A DNA stretch of 64,000 nt from Clostridiales bacterium (GTDB lineage Bacteria; Bacillota; Clostridia; Christensenellales; Aristaeellaceae): assembly GCA_015056325.1 (NCBI GenBank), contig SVGL01000009.1, positions 1 through 64,000 on the forward strand. The letters are read 5' to 3'. The translations under genes and the position numbers were made by a program. Positions 56,909-64,000 of the stretch are shown here, piece by piece. Under the pieces are notes generated by a model. It worked only from the letters and a program-made list of their open reading frames with translations. It ran no database searches and was not told where the DNA came from. How positions within the stretch are numbered: the first letter of the stretch is position 1; each line of letters opens with the position of its first letter.

Positions 56909-58651
56909 ATGGGCAAGTTTGAAATCAAGGACGATATCTACCTGAACGGCGAAAAGTTTCAGGTGATTTCCGGTTCCATCCACTACTTCCGCGTCGTGCC
57001 GGAGTACTGGCGCGACCGCCTGCTGAAGCTCAAGGCCATGGGCTGCAACACCGTCGAAACCTATATCCCCTGGAACTTCCATGAGCCGAACCGGGGCGAG
57101 TTCAACTTTGGCGGCGACCACGATGTGTGCCGGTTCGTCCGCATCGCCCAGGAGCTGGGGCTGTGGGTGATCATCCGCCCCTCCCCCTACATCTGCGCGG
57201 AGTGGGAATTCGGCGGCTTCCCGGCCTGGCTGCTGGCCCAGGACGGCATGCGCTTCCGCTGCAATTACGAGCCCTACATGAAGGAGTTCCTCGCCTACTT
57301 TGACGAGCTGCTGCCCCGCCTCGCGCCCCTGCAGATCACCCACGGCGGCCCCATTATCATGATGCAGGTGGAGAACGAGTACGGCTCCTACGGCGACGAC
57401 AAGGAGTACCTGGCCCTGCTGCGGGACGGCATGATTGCCCGCGGCATCGACGTGCCCCTGGTCACCTCCGACGGCCCGGAGCATGATATGCTGGCCTGCG
57501 GCAAGGTGGACGGCGTGTTCCAGACCGGCAACTTCGGATCCCACACCAAGGAGCGCTTCGCCTACATGAAGGAACAGGGCATCTATCCCCTGATGTGCAT
57601 GGAGTTCTGGTGCGGCTGGTTCGATCACTGGGGCTGCGGCAAGCACGCCCACACCGACGCCGCTTCCTCCGCCAAGGACTTCGCGGACTGCCTCGACCTG
57701 GGCCACATCAACATCTACATGTTCCACGGCGGCACGTCCTTCGGCCTGATGAACGGCTCCAACTACTACGACAAGCTGACCCCCGACGTGACCAGCTACG
57801 ATTACGACGCGCTGCTCACCGAGGATGGCCGCATCACCGAGAAGTACCGCCTGTTCAAGGCTGCCATCGAGGCCCGCAAGGGTCCCGCGCCGGTGATCGA
57901 CATCCCGGAAATCCCCCGCAAGGCCTATGGCGCGGCAACCCGCGTGGCCTCCCAGCCCCTGTGCGAGCTGCTCACCCAGCGCAGGAGCACCTACAGCGTC
58001 TGCCCCATGAGCATGGAGCGCCTGGGCCAGAATTACGGCTACACCCTGTACTCCACCGTACTGACCAACGAGGTGGAGCTGCGCAAGATTCAGCTGGTGG
58101 GCGCCAATGACCGCGCAGTCATCATGCTGGACGGCGAGAGCATCGCCACCCTGTACGACCACGATCTGCAGAAGGCATACAACTTCGAGACCCCCGTGCC
58201 CGTCCGCAAGGGCGCGCGACTGGAGATTCTCGTGGAAAACATGGGCCGCGTGAACTACTCCTTCAAGCTGGAGCACCAGCGCAAGGGCATCGACTCCGGC
58301 GTGGTCATCAACGACCACCAGAAGTTCGGCTGGGATATGTTCATCTGCGACGAGGCCGTGATGGCCTCCCTGCAGCCCGCCGGTAAAACCACCGCAAAGG
58401 CCCCCACCGCTCACACCCTGACCTTCAGCGTGGACGAGAAGGCCGACACCTGGCTGAGCCTCCCCGGCTGGGGCAAGGGCACCGTCGTCCTGAACGGCTT
58501 CTGCCTGGGCCGCTTCTGGGAGATCGGTCCGCAGAAGCACCTGTACATCCCCGCGCCCCTGCTGAAGGAAGGCGAGAACGCCCTCATCATCGTAGAAACC
58601 GAGGGCAAATCCGGCCAGGCCTTCCTGGTGGACTATCCTGATTTGGGCTGA
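56909..58651 (+). CDS. Glycoside hydrolase family 35 beta-galactosidase
   Basis: 580 residues, no signal peptide. TIM barrel with SGSIHYFRVVPEYWRDRL, ETYIPWNFHEP, the acid-base Glu in GGPIIMMQVENEYGSYG (E157) and the nucleophile Glu in PLMCMEFWCGWFDHWG (E232). C-terminal jelly rolls with VLNGFCLGRFWEIGPQKHLY. Hydrolyses terminal beta-galactose of plant or host oligosaccharides. 39 bp after the flavodoxin gene. Confidence 0.93.
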   Translation: MGKFEIKDDIYLNGEKFQVISGSIHYFRVVPEYWRDRLLKLKAMGCNTVETYIPWNFHEPNRGEFNFGGDHDVCRFVRIAQELGLWVIIRPSPYICAEWEFGGFPAWLLAQDGMRFRCNYEPYMKEFLAYFDELLPRLAPLQITHGGPIIMMQVENEYGSYGDDKEYLALLRDGMIARGIDVPLVTSDGPEHDMLACGKVDGVFQTGNFGSHTKERFAYMKEQGIYPLMCMEFWCGWFDHWGCGKHAHTDAASSAKDFADCLDLGHINIYMFHGGTSFGLMNGSNYYDKLTPDVTSYDYDALLTEDGRITEKYRLFKAAIEARKGPAPVIDIPEIPRKAYGAATRVASQPLCELLTQRRSTYSVCPMSMERLGQNYGYTLYSTVLTNEVELRKIQLVGANDRAVIMLDGESIATLYDHDLQKAYNFETPVPVRKGARLEILVENMGRVNYSFKLEHQRKGIDSGVVINDHQKFGWDMFICDEAVMASLQPAGKTTAKAPTAHTLTFSVDEKADTWLSLPGWGKGTVVLNGFCLGRFWEIGPQKHLYIPAPLLKEGENALIIVETEGKSGQAFLVDYPDLG

Positions 58652-58676
58652 TCCGGGCGCCCCTCAAATCCGCTGC

Positions 58677-58720
58677 GCGAATGCCTCCTTCCTTTTCCGG
58701 GAGGGACATTCGCTTTTTTT
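58677..58720 (+). terminator. Terminator of the GH35 operon
   Basis: GCGAATG (58677-58683) pairs with CATTCGC (58707-58713), extended by CCTCC/GGAGG-like pairing, then seven T. Confidence 0.88.
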
Positions 58721-58747
58721 GCGGCAAAATATGTGCATTTCGCGACT

Positions 58748-58759
58748 GAAAACGTTTTC
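58748..58759. promoter_or_regulatory. cre-like palindromic operator
   Basis: GAAAACGTTTTC, a perfect 12-bp palindrome within TGAAAACGTTTTCC, which fits the CcpA/LacI-family cre pattern except for one base. 39 bp upstream of the promoter of the binding-protein gene; suggests carbon catabolite or sugar-specific control. Confidence 0.6.
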
Positions 58760-58797
58760 CCCTTTGTGTATACCGCCAATTCCACACGGCAAAATAC

Positions 58798-58826
58798 TTG
58801 ACAAAATGTCCAAATGTAGATAAAAT
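58798..58826 (+). promoter_or_regulatory. Sigma-A-type promoter of the large binding-protein gene
   Basis: -35 TTGACA (58798-58803), -10 TAAAAT (58821-58826), spacer 17 bp. Confidence 0.8.
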
Positions 58827-58926
58827 ATACACAACAAGCAAGCTGTGCCCCTTCCTCGGTCGGGGCAATTTTTTCGCCCTTCCCGAATTGACACGGCGTG
58901 CTTAATAAGTAGAGGAGGAATCCCCC

Positions 58927-60960
58927 ATGAAGAAGTTTGCCGCCCTGCTGCTGGTGCTGGCGATGGTTCTCTCCCTGGTCCCCATGGCGACCGCTGAGGA
59001 ACCCATCATCATCCGCTACGGCACCCACTGGACCGCTGGCTGGAATCCCAATGAGATCGATCCCGCCACCGGCACCTACACCATGACCGACGAGGCCGAC
59101 CGTCAGCTGCGCCTGAAGGCCGAAGAAGCCGTGCTGCAGAAGCACAACGTCAAGATCGAGCATGTGCAGTACGCTCAGGACGTCCGTTCCGAGCTGGTTC
59201 TGTCCGTGCTGGCCGGCAACCCCTGCTGCGAAATCGCCCGTATGTGGAATGGTTCTGAGAGCACCGTTCTGGCTCAGAACGTCCTGCAGCCCCTGGACGA
59301 TTACGCCTACATCTTCGAAGGCGCTGACTGGATGTGGCCCACTGCTGTGTACGGCCATAACTACTTCCTCAACGCCAACGTGGCCTTCACCCAGTACTTC
59401 CCCCTGGTGGTCAACCTGACCATGCTGGAGGCCATCCCCGCCCTGAAGGAAGCCGACGGCTCCACCCTGTACCCCATGGAGCTGCTGGAGCGCGGCCAGT
59501 GGACCTGGTCCAACTTCAAGGATTACCTGGGCAAGGTTCACGCTTTCTACGGCAACACTCCCTCTCCCGAGGGCGCTGCGAACCCCACTATCGTTGCTTA
59601 TGAAATCGACTACCGTCAGTCCGGTCTGTCCGCCATGTTCGCCAACGGCGGCGGCATCTACGGTGATACCGGCCTGATCGCCAACTCCGAAGAGTCCATC
59701 GCCGGCGTTGCCTTCCTGCGTGAGCTGATGGAGCTGGGCTACGCCAAGGATCCCGGCACCTACAACGGCTGGGAGCCCCTGTGGTGCGAACCCGGTTACG
59801 ACTGGGGCCGCGGCGCTGCCGTCTTCGCTGACTGCCACTCCTGGGGCGTCAAGGGCGAGGGCGATCACCTGACCGAGCGCGGCGAATCCTACGCCATCAT
59901 GCCTTGGCCCGCTGCTGACCGTCTGGTCTCTGTTGCTGCTGACGGCACCGTCACCTACGATCCCGCTTACCAGCAGGTTATCTCCGTTGGCGACATCGAC
60001 GGCGTGCTGAAGGGCATCTCCCCCGAAATGACCAAGCTGGCCCTGGAGTGCTACCGCACCTACTGGGAGACCTACTACATCGAGCAGGCCAAGCAGGCCG
60101 GCGCCGAGATCGCCTCCATGGACGAGTACAAGGCTGCCGTTGCCAAGGATCAGGCCAACAAGTTCGGCGTTGACATCAACAAGCTGGTCGTCATCGACGG
60201 CGTTGAGCATGACGTTGGCGCTCAGGTCCTGAATGCCTGGATCTTCAACTCCGAGAACTGCATCCCCAACAACGTGGCTGGCAACCTGGGCCTGACCCTG
60301 ACCTGGGAGCACACCATCGCCAAGGGCCTGATGGGCGTTGAGGCTATGCCCGCTTACGAGGTCGCCATCGAGGCTCGCAAGTCCCTGTTCGACGACGTTC
60401 TGGCTGAGACCGCTGCCATTCTGGGCACCGACGAGCTGAACGACAACCAGGCTCCCGTCATCACCGTCACTGGCACCATCATCGTGCCCGTTGGCGATGA
60501 CCTGTCCGCCGTGGCTTGGGAAAATCACTTCTCCGCCGAGGACGGCTTCGACGGCGTGATGGATCCCGCTCTGGCCGCTATCGATGTCACTGGCGTGGAT
60601 ACTGCCACCGCCGGCGCCTACAAGGCCAAGGCCACCTTCACCGACAAGTCCGAGAACGCGGGCACTGCTGAGATCGACGTGATCGTCTACGATCCCGCCA
60701 ACACCGTTGCCCCCACCCTGACCGTCGTTGACGAGCTGCCCACCATCGCTATGGACGCTGACGCTTCCGCGATCGACTGGACCACTTACGTCGCCGAGGC
60801 CAAGGATGCCTCCGGCCTGGACCTGAAGGCCCTGGTTGTGGCTGATGTGTCCGTGCTGGATACCTCCATGCCCGATCTGTACCCCGTCACCCTGACCGTG
60901 ACCGACTACGCTGGCAACACCGCCTCCGTGGAGATCGAGGTTGAGGTCGTCGTCGAGTAA
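58927..60960 (+). CDS. Secreted ABC solute-binding protein with two C-terminal Ig-like repeats
   Basis: 677 residues. Signal peptide 1-22 (ends ATA-EE), no lipobox Cys. Residues about 25-500 are a family 1 sugar-binding fold (IIIRYGTHWTAGWNPNEIDP start). Residues about 510-595 and 596-677 are two cadherin/DUF5011-like beta repeats (APVITVTG, TDKSENAGTAEIDVIV; VTDYAGNTASVEIEV). Codon use has more T-ending Ala, Val and Gly codons than neighbours, typical of very high expression. The Ig-like repeats might tether the protein to the cell surface or to glycan in place of a lipid. Confidence 0.82.
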   Translation: MKKFAALLLVLAMVLSLVPMATAEEPIIIRYGTHWTAGWNPNEIDPATGTYTMTDEADRQLRLKAEEAVLQKHNVKIEHVQYAQDVRSELVLSVLAGNPCCEIARMWNGSESTVLAQNVLQPLDDYAYIFEGADWMWPTAVYGHNYFLNANVAFTQYFPLVVNLTMLEAIPALKEADGSTLYPMELLERGQWTWSNFKDYLGKVHAFYGNTPSPEGAANPTIVAYEIDYRQSGLSAMFANGGGIYGDTGLIANSEESIAGVAFLRELMELGYAKDPGTYNGWEPLWCEPGYDWGRGAAVFADCHSWGVKGEGDHLTERGESYAIMPWPAADRLVSVAADGTVTYDPAYQQVISVGDIDGVLKGISPEMTKLALECYRTYWETYYIEQAKQAGAEIASMDEYKAAVAKDQANKFGVDINKLVVIDGVEHDVGAQVLNAWIFNSENCIPNNVAGNLGLTLTWEHTIAKGLMGVEAMPAYEVAIEARKSLFDDVLAETAAILGTDELNDNQAPVITVTGTIIVPVGDDLSAVAWENHFSAEDGFDGVMDPALAAIDVTGVDTATAGAYKAKATFTDKSENAGTAEIDVIVYDPANTVAPTLTVVDELPTIAMDADASAIDWTTYVAEAKDASGLDLKALVVADVSVLDTSMPDLYPVTLTVTDYAGNTASVEIEVEVVVE

Positions 60961-60991
60961 TCGAAACGGCAAGGTAAACCCTAACTGAATC

Positions 60992-61034
60992 GGGCGGGTG
61001 CTGGATGGCTGATGCCTGACAGCGCCCGCCCTTT
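60992..61034 (+). terminator. Terminator-like hairpin after the binding-protein gene
   Basis: GGGCGGGTGCTG (60992-61003) pairs with CAGCGCCCGCCC (61020-61031) with one G-U, followed by TTT. Partial read-through would give more of this protein than of the next. Confidence 0.75.
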
Positions 61035-61091
61035 CCCGATCTAAATACTGTCAATTGTTTCCACCTGATGTATCCCCACACCAATGGGATC

Positions 61092-61179
61092 GTCACCGTT
61101 GCATAACGCAGGCTCCGCACTCAGGGGCTGCCAACTGCTGCATGGACTTCGCACGGAGTCCGCGTTATGCAGCGATGAC
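61092..61179. promoter_or_regulatory. Long imperfect palindrome in the leader of the last gene
   Basis: Arms 61092-61109 and 61162-61179 match at 16 of 18 pairs (GCATAACGC/GCGTTATGC is perfect), and continue inward as GG-CTCCG/CGGAG-TCC. It ends 30 bp before the start codon. A cruciform, leader RNA fold or insertion remnant; not a member of the R1-R7 family. Confidence 0.65.
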
Positions 61180-61208
61180 CCAATATTTCAAAAGGGGTGA
61201 ACATACCC

Positions 61209-64000
61209 GTGACCAAGAAAAAGAAGATTCTGATCGCGCTGCTCGTGATCGTCGTGGCTGCGGCTGCAGTGCTGGGCATTGACGCCCTCACCGGCAAGGA
61301 GAAGGGCCTTTTCGCCATGCCTGCCACGGAGACCACCATCGCTCGCGAGCGCACTTACCAGGCCTATCTAGACAGCTTCGGCTACGCGGATGAGCTGGCC
61401 CAGGCGGAAATCGCCCTGGACGTCTTCGCCTTCGAAAAGAGCGAGGACTCCAATGCCCAGCCCCTCACCGAGGGTGTGGATACCGGCGATACCGGCGCCA
61501 TCACCTGGAAGTTTAACGTGGAGGAAACCGGCTTTTACAACCTGGAGATCGGCTATCTGGCCCTGGCCGGCACCACCTCCGATATCCAGCGCCGCGTCCT
61601 TCTCGACGGCGAGGCTCCCTACGAGGCCCTGACCCAGATCGTCTTCAAGCGCATCTGGCGCGATGAGGATATCCGGCTGAAGAACGAGAACGAAATCCGT
61701 CCCAACGCGGACGAGGTATTCCAGCAGCAGACCATCTTCCTGGAGGACTACGACCGCCGCTCCGGCGCGCCGCTGATCTTCCACCTGACCGAAGGCGAGC
61801 ACACCCTCACCTTCGAAGCGGTCAAGGAGCCTCTGGAAGTGCTGAGCCTGACCTTCAAGGCGGCCCCCCAGCCGGAGAGCTACGAGACCGTGCTGGCCAA
61901 GTGGCAGCAGCAGGGTAAGTTGTTCGCCGGTGACGCCATCGTCGGCCAGGCCGAGCGCCGCATGGCCCCCGAGGGTCACGAGACCACCGAGCTGTCCTAC
62001 GCCAACGCCACCAAGGACATCCTCAAGTCCTCCCCTGCCATCACCGTGCAGAAGAACTACTCTGACGCGGCGCTGGAGCCCTACCACGCCTGGCACATCC
62101 TCTACCCCACCATCGGCGCCAGCAACTGGGCTCAGCCCGGCGATGCCCTGACCTGGCAGCTCGAGGTGCCCGAGGACGGCCTGTACGTCCTGACCTTCAA
62201 GGGCCGTCAGACCTCCCGCGGCGTGACCAGCTACCGCCGCCTGTCCGTCAACGGCGAAGTGCCCTTTGCCGAGGCGGAAGTCATCGGCTTTGGCTACTCC
62301 GGCACCATGCAGAATTACACCCTCGCCAATGCAAAGGGCGAGCCCTACTACGTCTACCTGCACAAAGGCCTGAACGACATCAAGCTGGAGTGCGTCATGG
62401 GCGGCATCGGCGGCGTGCTGAGCGAGGTTGAGGAAGCCCTGCGCAACCTCAATGCCCTGTACCTGGCCACCATCCAGATCACCGGCAACGTGCCCAGCCA
62501 GTTCATCGACTACGAGATCGCCAAGAAAATTCCGACCTTCGTGGACACCATGAACACGGAGAGCCAGCGCCTCTTTGCGCTGGTTGACAAGATGGTCGAA
62601 ATCACCGGCGAAAAGGGTGAAAGCACCGCCATGCTGGAGAAGATGGCCATCCAGGCTCAGGGTCTGGCCAAGGATCCTGAGGACATCGTCAAGGAGCTCA
62701 GCCAGCTGAAGAACAACATTTCCGCCCTGGGTACCTGGATCGTCAACATCTCCACCATGCCCGTGGAGCTGGACAGCGTCATGCTCAGCGCAGACACCGC
62801 CTCCCTGCCCAAGCCCACTGAGGGCTCCCTGGAGGGCGTTGTGGCCGAGTTCCAGCGATTCTGGGCCACCTTCTTCCACTCCACCTCTGATCTGGTCAGC
62901 GAGGACTCCGCCACCAAGAAGGGCGCCTCCATCAAGGTGTGGATGGCCTCCGCCGGCCGTGAGCAGGCCCAGATCATTCAGAACATGATCGACGAGACCT
63001 TCTCCCCCAATACCGACATCGCCGTCAACCTGCAGCTGATCCCCATGGACGTGGTGCTGCGCGCGGCGCTGGCAGGCAATGGCCCTGATGTGGTCATCGG
63101 CCTGAACCAGTCCACCGCCCAGGACTTCGCCATGCGCGGCGCAACCGTGAAGCTCTCCGACTACGAAGACTTCGCCGAGTACGTCTCCCGCTACTCCGAG
63201 GGCGTCATGCGCGCCACCGAGTACAACGGCGGCTCCTACGGCATCCCCGAGCAGGTCAGCTTCCAGATGCTCTTCTACCGCGAGGACGTGCTGGAGGAGC
63301 TGAATCTCACCGTTCCCACCACCTGGACGGAGGTCATGGAGATGATCCCCGTGCTCAACCGCGAGAACTACATGTTCTATATGCCCTCCACCCGCGTGGC
63401 CACCGGCCTGAACGTGTTCCAGGCCATGGTCTACCAGAATGAGGGCGAGATCTACGAGGGCGAGGGCGTCGATTACGGCGTGGCCTCCGCCCTGCACGAA
63501 GACCCCGCCATGGAGGCCTTCAAGTGGTTCACCGACCTGTTCACCGTGCACGGTCTGGAGGTCCAGGCGGACTTCTCCAACCGCTTCCGCACCGGTGAAA
63601 TGCCCGTGGGCGTGACTGATTACGTCACCTACTGCACGCTGGAGATCTTCGCGCCGGAAATCAAGGGTCTGTGGAGCTTCTCCGCCTTCCCCGGCTCCGT
63701 CAAGGAAGACGGCAGCATTGACAACACCTACGTCTGCGATACCGTCCAGACCGTCATCATGAATGGCGCGAAGAACAAGGACGCCGCCTGGGAGTTCGTC
63801 AAGTGGTGGAACGAGACCGATCAGCAGACCTCCTACGCCACCACCCTGGAGGCCATCATGGGCGCCGCTGCCCGCTACCCCGCAGCTGACCCAAACGTCA
63901 TCCGCAACCTGCCCTGGTCCAACGCCGAGAGCGCTCAGCTGCTGGCTCAGTACGAGCATCTGACCAGCATGCCCGCCATCCCCGGCTACTACATGAACAC
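61209..64000 (+). CDS. Large membrane-anchored ABC solute-binding protein, 3' end outside the window
   Basis: At least 930 residues; frame open to the last base. GTG start (61209) after AAAGGGGTGA. N-terminal TKKKKILIALLVIVV anchor without lipobox Cys. Residues about 50-220 and 270-400 are two jelly-roll modules (WKFNVEETGFYNLEIGYLAL, WQLEVPEDGLYVLTFKGRQT), a helical linker about 420-560, then a type 1 sugar-binding domain from about 570 (IKVWMASAGREQAQIIQNMI, YGIPEQVSFQMLFYREDV). Probably captures large oligosaccharides; permease genes likely lie beyond the window. Confidence 0.83.
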   Translation, partial: MTKKKKILIALLVIVVAAAAVLGIDALTGKEKGLFAMPATETTIARERTYQAYLDSFGYADELAQAEIALDVFAFEKSEDSNAQPLTEGVDTGDTGAITWKFNVEETGFYNLEIGYLALAGTTSDIQRRVLLDGEAPYEALTQIVFKRIWRDEDIRLKNENEIRPNADEVFQQQTIFLEDYDRRSGAPLIFHLTEGEHTLTFEAVKEPLEVLSLTFKAAPQPESYETVLAKWQQQGKLFAGDAIVGQAERRMAPEGHETTELSYANATKDILKSSPAITVQKNYSDAALEPYHAWHILYPTIGASNWAQPGDALTWQLEVPEDGLYVLTFKGRQTSRGVTSYRRLSVNGEVPFAEAEVIGFGYSGTMQNYTLANAKGEPYYVYLHKGLNDIKLECVMGGIGGVLSEVEEALRNLNALYLATIQITGNVPSQFIDYEIAKKIPTFVDTMNTESQRLFALVDKMVEITGEKGESTAMLEKMAIQAQGLAKDPEDIVKELSQLKNNISALGTWIVNISTMPVELDSVMLSADTASLPKPTEGSLEGVVAEFQRFWATFFHSTSDLVSEDSATKKGASIKVWMASAGREQAQIIQNMIDETFSPNTDIAVNLQLIPMDVVLRAALAGNGPDVVIGLNQSTAQDFAMRGATVKLSDYEDFAEYVSRYSEGVMRATEYNGGSYGIPEQVSFQMLFYREDVLEELNLTVPTTWTEVMEMIPVLNRENYMFYMPSTRVATGLNVFQAMVYQNEGEIYEGEGVDYGVASALHEDPAMEAFKWFTDLFTVHGLEVQADFSNRFRTGEMPVGVTDYVTYCTLEIFAPEIKGLWSFSAFPGSVKEDGSIDNTYVCDTVQTVIMNGAKNKDAAWEFVKWWNETDQQTSYATTLEAIMGAAARYPAADPNVIRNLPWSNAESAQLLAQYEHLTSMPAIPGYYMN

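Noticed and set aside
57940-57960. RVAS peptide in the GH35 protein, as in repeats R3 and R4
   Set aside because: The surrounding DNA does not contain the hairpins or conserved ends of the element; coincidence.
1-64000. CRISPR array, insertion sequence with transposase, or prophage
   Set aside because: No regularly spaced direct repeats, transposase, integrase or phage structural genes were seen; the dispersed R elements are not evenly spaced.

Overview
The window looks like a chromosome segment of an anaerobic, polysaccharide-degrading Clostridia-type Firmicute with a GC-rich genome (coding DNA strongly GC-biased at third positions). Evidence: strong AGGAGG ribosome sites, sigma-A promoters almost all with 17-bp spacers, a SCIFF ranthipeptide with its radical-SAM maturase, Lpl-type sugar ABC transporters, a CymR/Rrf2-type regulator and many secreted or cytosolic glycoside hydrolases. 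A rumen or gut habitat is an inference from the gene content.

Layout. 1-1.6 kb: a corrinoid-uptake operon (btuF, start of the permease) behind a long leader with a cobalamin riboswitch and terminator. 1.7-16.4 kb: glycan catabolism, namely GH43, a five-gene operon (M20 peptidase, C39-like, PQ-loop protein, GHL10-like, GH20 hexosaminidase), an LplB-LplC-binding-protein transporter operon, and an oppositely oriented operon (BadF-type sugar kinase, SIS protein, ceramidase-like protein, ROK repressor). Together these read as an amino-sugar glycan or muropeptide uptake and breakdown locus. 16.5-24.7 kb: AlaX, glutamine synthetase, VanX-type dipeptidase, an orphan gene, ABC-F, ArsC, glycogen debranching enzyme. 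24.9-35.6 kb: large secreted PL9 pectate lyase, formamidase family protein, amidohydrolase, CotH kinase, Fe-S aldo/keto reductase, PPC-domain protein. 35.7-38.3 kb: NAD salvage operon pncA-nadE-pncB. 38.4-41.7 kb: MoxR-DUF58-DUF4129 operon. 41.8-45.4 kb: Gfo/Idh/MocA oxidoreductase, TcdA, Rrf2 regulator, TtcA. 45.6-47.6 kb: secreted GH10 xylanase. 47.9-49.1 kb: tRNA operon (Val, Asp, Phe, Gly, Cys), NADAR gene and a second degraded tRNA-Cys. 49.2-53.4 kb: XRE regulator, cteA/cteB, MscS, P-loop kinase-like protein. 53.5-64 kb: heparinase-type lyase, GH43, flavodoxin, GH35 and two large solute-binding proteins, the last cut by the window end.

The most interesting signal is a dispersed element of about 85-90 bp, here called R1 to R7, with seven copies in 64 kb. 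Each copy is predicted to form three consecutive hairpins whose stems are kept by compensatory changes although the sequence drifts. Four copies lie in transcript leaders (two around the cobalamin riboswitch, one before the xylanase, one before the tRNA operon). Three lie inside protein genes, in frame: glycogen debranching enzyme, heparinase-like lyase, aldo/keto reductase. Six of seven have the same orientation relative to transcription, and two of the coding copies are read in the same frame. This behaviour resembles the Rickettsia palindromic elements, but I recognise no described family in Clostridia with this sequence.

Other points worth attention: a NADAR gene between a tRNA-Cys and a 736-bp-offset duplicate; a leaderless-looking set of solute-binding proteins without lipobox cysteines; several strong inverted repeats in control regions; and a tandemly duplicated module in the pectate lyase.
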